In this document: in pieces, positions 50,802 through 59,332 of the stretch | Numbering within the stretch: the stretch's first letter is position 1 | Layout: each line of letters begins with the position of its first letter | NCBI GenBank assembly: GCA_965237855.1 | Contig: CBDEGK010000001.1 | Coordinates: 186,001 to 250,000, forward strand | From: CBDEGK01 sp965237855 | GTDB taxonomy: Bacteria > Pseudomonadota > Gammaproteobacteria > Pseudomonadales > Halieaceae | Length of the DNA stretch: 64,000 nucleotides | Direction of reading: 5' to 3' | The notes under the pieces: generated by a model | The model's database searches: none | The model's input: the letters and a program-made list of their open reading frames with translations, nothing else | Told to the model about the DNA's origin: nothing | Program-made: the position numbers and the translations under genes

Positions 50802-51482
50802 TCGGCGATCGCCACCATGGCCACGTGATTGTAAGCGCCGGTTCGCCACGGCTTCTAGTGCCTTGTAGAAAGATGGGCTGCCCAGAGCCCATGCCTTATT
50901 GGTTGATTCGCGGATGAAATCTACAATTTCTTGATCAAGTGGTTCTGTGAACAGGGCCTGATATCTCTCACAGCGTTCTGCTTGGGTATTTCCTAACGCA
51001 AGGTAAAGGCTATGCGGGGTTAGTATTTCCAGGTGGTTTCCCAGTGCATGGAATTGGTAACTTGACCACTGATACCCTGCCGGATTGGAAACGATTCCTG
51101 CTCGTACTGGGTTCAGTTCTATATAGCGGCACACTGTGTAGAAGTAATTGTCCGTATCCACCAACGTAGACTTGTACCTACCTTCCCAAAGAGTGCCACT
51201 GCGCGAGTGGCGTTTGTTGAAGTAACCGACATACCTGGTTCCCAGGGATTGCATCATGCGACTGCACCCGGCTGCATCTGACGGTGTTACCAATAAGTGT
51301 ACGTGGTTGGTCATTTGAGCATAGGCGTGGATCTGAACTCTGGCAGTTTCTGCGGAAGCTCTCAAATAGCGCATGTAAACGGAGCGGTCGAGTGGATCGA
51401 TAACGCACTGTTGGCGGTTATTTCCACGCTGGATGAGGTGATGTGAGCACCCAGGTACGTAGAGGCGAGGTAGTCTGCTCAT
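50781..51482 (-). CDS. REP-associated tyrosine transposase (RAYT, Y1_Tnp/IS200-like)
   Basis: 233-residue HUH-type nuclease. It begins MSRLPRLYVPGCSHHLIQRGNN, typical of RAYTs, has the metal-binding HxH pair as His60 and His62 in NHVHLLVTP, and the catalytic tyrosine as Tyr120 in CRYIELNPVRAG. A strong AAGGAGGG site precedes ATG at 51482. Related repeats lie on both sides in inverted orientation, as known for RAYT/REP systems. RAYTs are domesticated single-copy transposases thought to mobilise short REP hairpins rather than themselves. The C-terminus SRDLTP is encoded by the repeat itself. Confidence 0.92.
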   Translation of the reverse strand: MSRLPRLYVPGCSHHLIQRGNNRQQCVIDPLDRSVYMRYLRASAETARVQIHAYAQMTNHVHLLVTPSDAAGCSRMMQSLGTRYVGYFNKRHSRSGTLWEGRYKSTLVDTDNYFYTVCRYIELNPVRAGIVSNPAGYQWSSYQFHALGNHLEILTPHSLYLALGNTQAERCERYQALFTEPLDQEIVDFIRESTNKAWALGSPSFYKALEAVANRRLQSRGHGGDRRSRDLTP

Positions 51483-51551
51483 GCTGCCCTCCTTGGTAGC
51501 ACGGTGATCTATTCCTAAATTTAGTAGTAGCCGAACGTGTGTCAAATGATT

Positions 51552-51572
51552 TCAAGAGGTCTGACCCCTTGA
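51552..51572 (-). repeat. REP-like repeat, copy D (right of RAYT, inverted)
   Basis: Reverse complement of the left repeat with two mismatches relative to copy C2; core GGTCTGACCCC. It lies 70 bp upstream of the RAYT start and just beyond the AraC 3' end, completing an inverted-repeat bounded unit 50752-51572. Confidence 0.75.
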
Positions 51573-51581
51573 TCTGCGGGG

Positions 51582-52598
51582 TTAGAGCCCTTTTCGGTAG
51601 GTGTAGGGGGTTACCCCGGTCCAGCCTTTGAAGGCGCGGATAAAGGCGCTGCTTTCGGAGAAGCCGGAGCGGTGTGCAATCTCTTCGATGCTGAGCCCGC
51701 GCTTGCCCAGGTAGTACAGGGCGATGTCGCGGCGCAGCTGGCTTTTAATTTCTGAGAAGGAGGTACCTTCTTTGTTGAGACGGCGACGCAGTGTTTGCGG
51801 GTGCAGATCCAGCTCCCCGGCCACCGCGTCCAATTCGGCAATATCGGTCAAGTCGCGTTTCAGGCTCTCTTTGACCTTGGCCGTCCAGCTGGCCTGGTCG
51901 TATTGTTGGGCCAGCATGGCCAGCGCAGGGTGGCGCTGGAATCGAACCAGCGTTTCCTCGGTTTGCAGTACCGGTTTCTCTAAGAGCGCACTGTTGATCA
52001 CCATTTCGGTGTGGGCCTGCTCGAAACGCACGGGGTTGGCCAGGAACATGGGGCGATATTCCTCGGCGTGCAGTGGGCGTGGATGGCGGAAATTAAAGGC
52101 CTGTGCGGGCAAGTGTTCGGCCACCAACCAGCTCATGAAGCGATGGCAGTTGAACAGGCTCAACTCACCCAGGTACAAGTCTGTGCCCGGGCTCGCATTG
52201 TTGATGCGCACACAGGCGTAATCAGCGTCTACAATCAATTGAGGTGAATCACTGGCGTGAAACAAGCCGAAATAGCGGCAATAGCGCGCCAGGGCTTTGC
52301 CCAGTGTTTCACAGCCGATCACTGCGTGGCACATCATCGACCAGGTGCCGATGGGTAAGGCCCGGGGTCCGTAACCCAGGCTTTCATCGTTCATGGCGAT
52401 CATGATGGCCACCTGCAGGTCAGCGAAGCGCTCCACGGAGATGCGGGCGTCCTCCTCCTCTAGCAGGCGCGGTGAGACCCGGTTGTCACGCAATAATTGC
52501 GCGGGATCAAGTCCTTTAGCCACGGCGTGCTTGAGCATCGCCTTGACAAAGTAGACGGAGATCGAGATCTGGCGTGTGGATTTTCGAGGGCTACTCAT
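51582..52598 (-). CDS. AraC family transcriptional regulator
   Basis: 338-residue regulator with an arabinose-binding-like N-terminal domain (from SVYFVKAMLKHAVAKGLDPAQLL) and a C-terminal AraC helix-turn-helix pair, seen as ELDLHPQTLRRRLNKEGTSF and LSIEEIAHRSGFSESSAFIRAFKGWTG (in part EEIAHRSGFSESSAFIRAF). This type commonly controls fatty-acid, steroid or terpenoid catabolic operons. It diverges from the acyl-CoA dehydrogenase gene that opens the long run 52780-64000, which is its probable target. The 181-bp spacer holds no other gene. Confidence 0.92.
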   Translation of the reverse strand: MSSPRKSTRQISISVYFVKAMLKHAVAKGLDPAQLLRDNRVSPRLLEEEDARISVERFADLQVAIMIAMNDESLGYGPRALPIGTWSMMCHAVIGCETLGKALARYCRYFGLFHASDSPQLIVDADYACVRINNASPGTDLYLGELSLFNCHRFMSWLVAEHLPAQAFNFRHPRPLHAEEYRPMFLANPVRFEQAHTEMVINSALLEKPVLQTEETLVRFQRHPALAMLAQQYDQASWTAKVKESLKRDLTDIAELDAVAGELDLHPQTLRRRLNKEGTSFSEIKSQLRRDIALYYLGKRGLSIEEIAHRSGFSESSAFIRAFKGWTGVTPYTYRKGL

Positions 52599-52779
52599 GT
52601 GCTGTTAGTTTAAGTCAATTTATTTGTCGAAGCGCGTCATTGTTGCGTTGAAGCCGGCTCACCATACTGTGCTGCGCTCCCGATCTGCAAATAAAGCAGG
52701 GAAAACAAGGCAGGGCACATCAAGCAGGGGAATTAAAGTAGCGCAATACAGGAAGCTGCTACACAGCGAGGGAATCGTC

Positions 52780-53955
52780 ATGCTGCCAAGAGATTTTACT
52801 GAAGAACAACAGATGTTTCGCGATGCCTATCGCAAATTCCTGGCGGCGGAAATTGTACCGCATATGGAAGAGTGGCGAGAGGCGGGTATTGTCGATCGCT
52901 CGGCATTCGAAAAAGCCGGTGCCCAGGGGTTCCTGATGGTGTGGCCGGAGGAAAAATATGGCGGCATGGGCGATCCCGATTTCCGTTTTGAACAGGTCAT
53001 TATGGAGGAAACCGCCTATGCGCGGGTTGGCGACTGGTACAACAGCCTGCACAGCCGTCTGGTCGGGCCCTACCTGACACGATTTGGCAGTGATGAGCAG
53101 TGTCAGCGCTTTCTCCCCAAATGTATTTCCGGTGAGTGTGTTCTCGCCATTGCCATGACCGAACCCGATGCAGGTTCGGACCTGGCGGGTATGCGCGCCA
53201 CGGCGGTAGAGCAGGATGACCACTGGGTGTTGAATGGTTCGAAGACCTTTATCTCCAATGGCATTAACGCCGACCTGGTTATCGTGGCGGCAAAGACGGA
53301 TCCGGAAAACAATCCCCACGCCATGACCCTGTTCCTGGTGGAGCGGGGTATGGCCGGCTTTGAGCGCGGCCGCAATCTCAAGAAAATGGGCCTCAAAGCC
53401 CAGGATACGGCCGAATTGTTTTTCAGTGACGTCAAAGTCCCCAAGGCCAACGTACTGGGTGAACCGGGGCAGGGCTTTATCTACCTGATGAAAGGGCTGG
53501 CGGAAGAGCGCCTTATCGGTGCTGCTGGTTATTTGTCTGCCGCTCAGTTGTCCTACGATCTGACGGCGGACTATGTCAAGGAACGCAAGGCTTTCGGCAA
53601 GTCCGTGGCCGCCTACCAGAACACCCAGTTCAAGTTGGCAGAATTACGCACTGAACTCGATTTCGCCCAGACCTATGTCGATCAATGCGTGGCGGCCTTC
53701 AACGCGGGCGCTTTAACGGCAGTCGATGCGGCCAAGGCCAAATTGGTGGCCTCAGAGCTGCAGGTCAGGGCAGCGGACATCGGCGTGCAGATGCACGGCG
53801 GCAATGGCTATATGGACGAATACCCCATTTCCCGTCAGTATACCGACGCCAGAATATCGCCCATTTATGCGGGCACCTCCGAGGTCATGAAAATTATTAT
53901 CAGCCGGGATTGCCTCGGCGACGACTATTCACCCTTCAACACACGTAATTTCTAA
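52780..53955 (+). CDS. Acyl-CoA dehydrogenase
   Basis: 391-residue acyl-CoA dehydrogenase. It opens MLPRDFTEEQQMFRDAYRKF as typical for the family; AIAMTEPDAGSDLAGMRATA and NGSKTFISNGINADL form the FAD-binding region; ERKAFGKSVAAYQNTQFKLA and QMHGGNGYMDEYPISRQYTDARI (in part MHGGNGYMDEYPISR) form the C-terminal domain. The frame is open to 52624 but the upstream residues are not family-like, and ATG at 52780 has a CGAGGGA site. First gene of the AraC-flanked catabolic run. Confidence 0.94.
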   Translation: MLPRDFTEEQQMFRDAYRKFLAAEIVPHMEEWREAGIVDRSAFEKAGAQGFLMVWPEEKYGGMGDPDFRFEQVIMEETAYARVGDWYNSLHSRLVGPYLTRFGSDEQCQRFLPKCISGECVLAIAMTEPDAGSDLAGMRATAVEQDDHWVLNGSKTFISNGINADLVIVAAKTDPENNPHAMTLFLVERGMAGFERGRNLKKMGLKAQDTAELFFSDVKVPKANVLGEPGQGFIYLMKGLAEERLIGAAGYLSAAQLSYDLTADYVKERKAFGKSVAAYQNTQFKLAELRTELDFAQTYVDQCVAAFNAGALTAVDAAKAKLVASELQVRAADIGVQMHGGNGYMDEYPISRQYTDARISPIYAGTSEVMKIIISRDCLGDDYSPFNTRNF

Positions 53956-53989
53956 TATTATTATTTACATTAAGTATAGGAGTTAAGTT

Positions 53990-54781
53990 ATGGATCTTAA
54001 AGACAAAGTTGCCGTTATAACTGGTGGTGCTTCCGGCCTGGGCCGGGCCACGGTCAAACGTTTCGTTGCCAATGGTGCGAAATGCGTCATTTTTGATATG
54101 AACGAAGAGAAGGGTAATGCCCTGGTCGCGGAACTGGGTGACAGCGTTGTATTTTGTAACGTAAATGTAACCGACGAAGATTCTGTAAAAGCCGGTATTG
54201 CTGCCGCTGTGGAAGCCTTTGGCACCATTCACATCAATTGCAACTATGCCGGTATTGGCAATGCCAAGCGCACCATGGGTCGCGATGGTCCGTTCCCGCT
54301 GGACGACTTTAAGCTCATTCTCAACGTGAACCTGATTGGCACCTTTAACGTGCTGCGCCTGTGCGCAGAAGTCATGTCAAAAAACGATGTGGTTACCGAC
54401 GACGGTGGCCGCGGCGTGATTATCAACACCGCCTCTGTTGCCGCGTATGAGGGACAGATCGGCCAGGCTGCCTACTCGGCATCCAAGGGTGGCGTCGTCG
54501 GAATGACCCTGCCTATTGCCCGCGATTTGTCTGTGCTGGGTATTCGCGTGAATACTATTGTGCCGGGCCTCATCGCCACACCGCTGATGATGGGCGGAGC
54601 AGAAGAAATGACGCCTGAAATTGCCGAATTCCTCAAGCCGCTGGGCAGCCAGGTGCTGTATCCCAAGCGTTTGGGCGTGGCCGATGAAATTGCCCACCTG
54701 GCGCAGATGCTGGTCAAAAATGACTACATGAATGGCGAATGTATTCGCATGGACGGCGGCATCCGGATGCAGCCCAAGTAA
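53990..54781 (+). CDS. SDR family dehydrogenase (3-hydroxyacyl-CoA dehydrogenase type II-like)
   Basis: 263-residue classical SDR: TGGASGLG at 11-18, Asp36 in IFDMNEE indicating NAD preference, CNYAG in place of NNAG at 84-88, and the catalytic Ser149, Tyr162, Lys166. The layout resembles 17beta-HSD10/hydroxyacyl-CoA dehydrogenase type II, so it probably performs the 3-hydroxyacyl-CoA oxidation of the pathway, a step otherwise missing. A TAGGAGTT site lies upstream in an AT-rich leader, 34 bp after the dehydrogenase stop. Confidence 0.9.
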   Translation: MDLKDKVAVITGGASGLGRATVKRFVANGAKCVIFDMNEEKGNALVAELGDSVVFCNVNVTDEDSVKAGIAAAVEAFGTIHINCNYAGIGNAKRTMGRDGPFPLDDFKLILNVNLIGTFNVLRLCAEVMSKNDVVTDDGGRGVIINTASVAAYEGQIGQAAYSASKGGVVGMTLPIARDLSVLGIRVNTIVPGLIATPLMMGGAEEMTPEIAEFLKPLGSQVLYPKRLGVADEIAHLAQMLVKNDYMNGECIRMDGGIRMQPK

Positions 54782-54825
54782 ATCGGACTATATCACTGGC
54801 ATTTCCAACTACAGGAGCGAGCCCT

Positions 54826-55959
54826 ATGGGCCCACTGAACGGTTACACCATTATTGAACTGGCCGGCATCGGGCCCGCCCCCATGGCGGGGATGATCCTC
54901 GCCGACATGGGGGCCGAAGTCATCCGCATTGAACGTGCGGGTGCCTACGACCCTCGCAAGTCCAAGGACGTCAGCTTCCGCGGCAAGAAATCCGTGGTGC
55001 TGAACTTGAAAGATCCCAATGGCGTTGAAACCCTGCTGCGCATGGTGGAAAACGCCGATTGTCTTATCGACCCTTATCGGCCCGGTGTCTGCGAAAAATT
55101 AGGCATCGGTCCCGACGCCTGCCTCGAGCGTAATCCGAAGCTGATCTTCGGTCGCATGACCGGTTGGGGGCAGGAAGGCCCCATGGCGCAGGCCGCTGGC
55201 CACGACATTAACTATATCTCCCTGACCGGTGCCCTCTATGCGATCGGCCGTGAGGGCGAGAAGCCGGTGCCGCCACTGAACCTGGTAGGTGATATGGGTG
55301 GCGGCGGTATGTTGCTGGTCAATGGCATCCTGGCGGCGTTACTGGAGGCCGGCAATTCTGGCAAGGGTCAGGTGATCGACGCCGCCATGGTCGATGGTGC
55401 GGCCCAGTTGATGTGGATGTTCCACGGTTTTCACGCTGCAGGCGCCTGGGATGAAACGCAGCGCGAGTCCAATATGCTCGACGGCGCCATGCATTTTTAC
55501 GACGCCTACGAATGCGCCGACGGCGAATACGTGTCTCTGGGCTCGATTGAACCGCAGTTTTATGCGCTGTTGATGCAACATGCCGAACTGGAGCCCGAGG
55601 TCTTTGGCAATCAACATGATCGAGAGAAATTGCCCGAAATGAAGGCAAAGCTCACCGAAGTCATGAAAAGTAAAACCCAGGCTGAATGGTGTGCTCTCAT
55701 GGAAGGCACCGATGTCTGTTTCGCGCCGGTATTGAACTTTGTGGACGCACCGAAACATCCGGCCAATGTCGCCCGTGATGTCTACATCGAGGTGGATGGT
55801 GTGACCCAGCCGGCGCCGGCCCCGCGTTTCAGTCGTACGCCACAGAGCGTGAAGCACGGTGCCCATGGTGTTGGTGAGGATACCGATGAAATCCTCGCCG
55901 ACATGGGATTTGCCGAACAGGAAATTGCCGCGCTGCACGAAGCCGGCACAATAGCCTAG
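54826..55959 (+). CDS. CaiB/BaiF CoA-transferase family protein (alpha-methylacyl-CoA racemase-like)
   Basis: 377-residue class III CoA-transferase fold. It begins GPLNGYTIIELAGIGPAPMAGMILADMGAEVIRIE, given in part as TIIELAGIGPAPMAGMILAD, and has the AGHDINYISLTGAL segment and IDAAMVDGAAQLMWM, typical of alpha-methylacyl-CoA racemases. Such a racemase would be needed to convert (R)- to (S)-2-methylacyl-CoA in branched-chain or steroid side-chain degradation. ATG at 54826 has an ACAGGAGCG site; the open frame to 54739 overlaps the upstream SDR. Confidence 0.92.
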   Translation: MGPLNGYTIIELAGIGPAPMAGMILADMGAEVIRIERAGAYDPRKSKDVSFRGKKSVVLNLKDPNGVETLLRMVENADCLIDPYRPGVCEKLGIGPDACLERNPKLIFGRMTGWGQEGPMAQAAGHDINYISLTGALYAIGREGEKPVPPLNLVGDMGGGGMLLVNGILAALLEAGNSGKGQVIDAAMVDGAAQLMWMFHGFHAAGAWDETQRESNMLDGAMHFYDAYECADGEYVSLGSIEPQFYALLMQHAELEPEVFGNQHDREKLPEMKAKLTEVMKSKTQAEWCALMEGTDVCFAPVLNFVDAPKHPANVARDVYIEVDGVTQPAPAPRFSRTPQSVKHGAHGVGEDTDEILADMGFAEQEIAALHEAGTIA

Positions 55960-56005
55960 CACCTGAAACACTAGCACCTGCAACAACCGGATAAGGAACC
56001 GCAGC

Positions 56006-56788
56006 ATGAGTAACTACGAAACAGTCAAGGTTGAGCGCGATGGTGCCATCGCCATTGTTAGCTTCAACCGCCCCAATAGCCTCAATGCCATCGAGGCGGG
56101 CATTCGCCGGGACATCCTGGCGGCGATTACCGAGGTCAACGGCGATGATTCTATCCGCGTGGTGATTCTCACCGGTGAAGGTCGCGCCTTCTGTGCCGGT
56201 GCTGACCTGGCGGAAAAACCTTCCGGCAACATGAATGTCACCGATATGCTCAACGGCGAATACAAGCCTGCACTAATGGCGATCACCAATGCCCGCAAGC
56301 CCTGGACCAGCGCGGTGAATGGCGCCGCGGCCGGTGTGGGTTCGGCCTTCGCCATGAATTGTGATCTGACAGTGATGGCGGATGATGCCTATCTGTACCA
56401 GGCTTTCGCCGCCATCAGCCTGATTCCCGACGGCGGTGCCACCTGGCACCTGGCGCGTACCGTTGGTCGCAAGAAGGCCTATGAATTGATGGCACTGGGT
56501 GAAAAGCTCAAGGCCGACAAGTGCCTGGAGTATGGCTTGTGCAACCGGGTGGTACCGGCCGACCGCTTGTTGGACGAGGCCAAGGCTTTGGCCACGGAAT
56601 TGGCGGGTAAGGCACCGCTTTCGCTGCGCTATGCCAAAGAGTCGCTCAATGCCGCCATGGAACAGAGTGTTGACGCCGTTATCAGCAACGAGGCGCGCTT
56701 GCAGTCCTACTGCATGAACAGTGAGGATGCCCGCGAGGGAGCGCTGGCGTTTTTGCAAAAACGCGCACCTGAATTCAAAGGAAAATAA
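56006..56788 (+). CDS. Enoyl-CoA hydratase/isomerase (PaaG-like)
   Basis: 260-residue crotonase: GRAFCAGADLAEK near residue 65, NGAAAGVGSAFAMNCDLTVMA near 109, and AFAAISLIPDGGATWHLARTVG near 133, where Asp is found as in PaaG-type isomerases rather than the usual Glu pattern. This hints at enoyl-CoA isomerase or ring-type substrate instead of simple hydration. It follows the CaiB gene by 46 bp. Confidence 0.9.
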   Translation: MSNYETVKVERDGAIAIVSFNRPNSLNAIEAGIRRDILAAITEVNGDDSIRVVILTGEGRAFCAGADLAEKPSGNMNVTDMLNGEYKPALMAITNARKPWTSAVNGAAAGVGSAFAMNCDLTVMADDAYLYQAFAAISLIPDGGATWHLARTVGRKKAYELMALGEKLKADKCLEYGLCNRVVPADRLLDEAKALATELAGKAPLSLRYAKESLNAAMEQSVDAVISNEARLQSYCMNSEDAREGALAFLQKRAPEFKGK

Positions 56789-56843
56789 TAGTGTCTGACG
56801 AGATTCTAAGCAAAGCGGTACAGAACAGAGGGAAGGCCCAAGT

Positions 56844-57842
56844 ATGAGTTTACGAAAACGAATAGCACTTTCACTGCCCGCCCCGACGGGGCAGGTGAGC
56901 GACACCATCGCCCTGGCCCAGGCGGCCGAGGCCGCGGGATACGATGATCTCTGGCTGGCTGATGCCGGCGGTCTGGACGCGCTGACCCTGGTACCCATGC
57001 TGCTGGAGAAAACCGAGAAGGTGAGGGTAGGGATCGCGGTTGTACCCGCCTATACCCGTACCCCCGGGGTCTTGGCCTCGACCTTGTCAGTGATCGGCCA
57101 GGCCTATCCGGGGCGTTTTGTACCGGGGCTGGGCACTTCGAGCCACACCATTATTGAAAACTGGCATGGGCTCAAGTTTGAAAAGCCGCTGACGCGCATG
57201 AAGGAAACCGTTGCCATCCTGCGTTCCATGCTGGCCGGGGAGAAGACTGATTTCGCGGGAGATACCTTGCGCAGTAAAGGCTACCGGCAGATGCCACTGG
57301 AGGGGATGCCGATTTACCTGGCTGCCCTGCGCCCGAAAATGATTGAGGCGGCCGCCGAGATTGCCGACGGTGTCATTCTCAACCTGTTTCCCCGCGCTGC
57401 ACTACCCAGGATTATGGAACATGTGGCGATCGGTGCCGAGCGTGCGGGTAAGAAACCCGAGGATGTAGAGATCGTCTGTCGTCACATGATGGTGGTTACC
57501 GATGACAAGGAAGCGGGTCGCGATGCCTTTCGCGCCAATTTCGCCAGCTATTACTCGACCCCGGTCTACAACAAGTTCCTGGCCTGGGCGGGTTATGAAG
57601 ACGCCGCCAATGAAATCCGCGAAGGTTGGGCGGCCAAGGATCGCGAGCGTACGGCGGCGGCACTGCCGGATGAACTGGTAGACGAAATTGGCATTATCGG
57701 ACCGGCGGCAGAATGCCAGCAGCAAATGCGCGGCTACGCCGATGGCGGCATACATACCAATATCGTTTCCTGTATTTATCCCACGCCGGAGAACTTCAAG
57801 GCGACCATGGACGCTTTCACCGCCGAAAACTTTTCTTTCTAA
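56844..57842 (+). CDS. LLM class flavin-dependent oxidoreductase
   Basis: 332-residue luciferase-like enzyme with F420-type features: AEAAGYDDLWLADAGGLDAL, VRVGIAVVPAYTRTP, AYPGRFVPGLGTSSHTIIENWHG and PIYLAALRPKMIEAAAEIADGVI. The WHG motif also occurs in the interrupted LLM gene at 28244. Reduced-flavin or F420-dependent oxidation of a CoA ester or its free acid is plausible. Intact copy in a catabolic run. Confidence 0.9.
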   Translation: MSLRKRIALSLPAPTGQVSDTIALAQAAEAAGYDDLWLADAGGLDALTLVPMLLEKTEKVRVGIAVVPAYTRTPGVLASTLSVIGQAYPGRFVPGLGTSSHTIIENWHGLKFEKPLTRMKETVAILRSMLAGEKTDFAGDTLRSKGYRQMPLEGMPIYLAALRPKMIEAAAEIADGVILNLFPRAALPRIMEHVAIGAERAGKKPEDVEIVCRHMMVVTDDKEAGRDAFRANFASYYSTPVYNKFLAWAGYEDAANEIREGWAAKDRERTAAALPDELVDEIGIIGPAAECQQQMRGYADGGIHTNIVSCIYPTPENFKATMDAFTAENFSF

Positions 57843-57868
57843 GTGCATAGTTTCCGGGTGCATGCTCC

Positions 57869-58513
57869 TTGAGGCCTCGCGATGCTGCCACCCTGATTAT
57901 CGTCAGGGATAATCGGGAGATATTGCTCGGCGTGCGCAGTGCCGGGCATGTCTTCATGCCTCATCTGTACGTATTCCCCGGCGGTCGCGTAGATGCAGGT
58001 GATGCCCGGGTGCCCGCACCGGTATCACTGCGACCCAAAGTTGAGGCGAAGATTACTTGCTCCACCAGTGTCGCGCGGGCGCGGGCGATAGCGATGACCG
58101 CCGTCAGAGAGACCTTCGAAGAAACTGGGCTGATTCTCGGCCGTGCGGTTGCCTCGCCACCGCTGACTCGCTCTGCACACTGGCAGCCGTTTTATGAAAC
58201 TTGCCACGTGCCGGCGCTGGATAAGCTGGACTATGTGGCCCGGGCCATCACTCCACCCAATAACGTGCGCCGCTACGATGCGCGTTTCTTCCTGGTCGAT
58301 GCCAAGTGGATGAGCGGCGATCTCAAAGGCAATGGTGAACTTGAGGATCTGCGGTGGGTGTCGCTGGATAAGGCGGCGGCCCTCGATTTATCGCCGATTA
58401 CCGAAATGATCCTGCAAGCGCTCGACAAACGGCTTCGCGGGGACAAGACTGCCAATACCAAAATTCCTTTTTATCGATCCCGACAGGGCAGGGAGCGGAT
58501 AGAGCATGAGTGA
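57869..58513 (+). CDS. NUDIX hydrolase (NUDT19-like CoA diphosphatase)
   Basis: 214-residue NUDIX protein. The core is VFPGGRVDAGD (residues about 31-41), then a roughly 30-residue insertion, then AVRETFEETGLILG with the Nudix box Glu residues. The insertion within the box is seen in NUDT7/19-type proteins that cleave CoA and acyl-CoA diphosphates. TTG at 57869 is the only in-frame candidate start after the upstream TAG at 57848, with no clear ribosome site. In this operon it would limit CoA ester pools. Start confidence is low. Confidence 0.8.
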   Translation: MRPRDAATLIIVRDNREILLGVRSAGHVFMPHLYVFPGGRVDAGDARVPAPVSLRPKVEAKITCSTSVARARAIAMTAVRETFEETGLILGRAVASPPLTRSAHWQPFYETCHVPALDKLDYVARAITPPNNVRRYDARFFLVDAKWMSGDLKGNGELEDLRWVSLDKAAALDLSPITEMILQALDKRLRGDKTANTKIPFYRSRQGRERIEHE

Positions 58514-59324
58514 AAAAAGAGCGAACATGAATAAGTACGAGACAATCCTGGTGGAACACCAGGGCGCGGTAGATTGGGTGACCTTGAATCGCCCCGACCA
58601 ACTGAACACGCTCAGCCTGCCGCTGGTGGATGAGCTGCAATCTTATTTTGCCGGCCTTGCAAGAAATCACGACACTCGCATTGTGGTGCTGAAAGCCAAT
58701 GGTCGCGCATTTTGTGCAGGCGCAGATCTCACCGGCGAGGGTTTCGAGGGCGGCTTCACCCCGGTGAATGTCTACGATGTGCAAAAGCGTATTGGGGATA
58801 TCTACCGCGCCATGCGCGCCTGCCCGCAACCCATCATTGCCCTGATAAATGGCGCCGCCTGTGGCGGTGGCTTTAGCCTGGCGCTGGCGGCGGATATCCG
58901 AATTGCCGGCGAGTCTGCGAAGATGAATGCCGCCTTTATTCGCGCCGGCTTCAGTGCCTGCGATATGGGCTGTAGTTACTTCCTGCCCCGTATGGTGGGC
59001 GTTTCGGTGGCATCAGAACTAATGATGACCGGGCGTTTTATTCACGCCGAGCGGGCCCTCAGTACCGGCCTGGTCTCCGAAGTCGTGCCGGACGATCAAT
59101 TGGCGAGTGCGGCTCAACCCTACATAGAAGAAATGCTGCGCACCACGCCGCTGGGTTTGCGCTTGACCAAGGAGGGCCTCAATCAGAACATTGATGCCCA
59201 GAGCCTGGAAGCAGCGATGGCACTGGAAGATCGGCAGCAGTCCTTGGCTGCTCTGACCGAGGATTGTCGCGAGGCGCAGTCAGCTTTTTTTGAAAAGCGG
59301 GATCCCGTCTACAACAACAGGTAG
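58506..59324 (+). CDS. Enoyl-CoA hydratase family protein
   Basis: 272-residue crotonase from ATG 58506 (or 265 residues from ATG 58527, the more usual N-terminus MNKYETILVEHQG). Oxyanion-hole motifs are GRAFCAGADLTGEGF and INGAACGGGFSLALAADIRIAG; RAGFSACDMGCSYFLPRMVG takes the place of the standard catalytic Glu segment. It overlaps the NUDIX stop by 8 bp if the longer start is used. Second crotonase in the operon, suggesting two rounds or a different ring position. Confidence 0.9.
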   Translation: MSEKRANMNKYETILVEHQGAVDWVTLNRPDQLNTLSLPLVDELQSYFAGLARNHDTRIVVLKANGRAFCAGADLTGEGFEGGFTPVNVYDVQKRIGDIYRAMRACPQPIIALINGAACGGGFSLALAADIRIAGESAKMNAAFIRAGFSACDMGCSYFLPRMVGVSVASELMMTGRFIHAERALSTGLVSEVVPDDQLASAAQPYIEEMLRTTPLGLRLTKEGLNQNIDAQSLEAAMALEDRQQSLAALTEDCREAQSAFFEKRDPVYNNR

Positions 59325-59332
59325 GGCTCATC

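Noticed and set aside
50752..51572. Active insertion sequence of the IS200/IS605 type
   Set aside because: The protein is of the RAYT branch with REP-like repeats and no tnpB partner; such genes are usually single-copy and not self-mobile.
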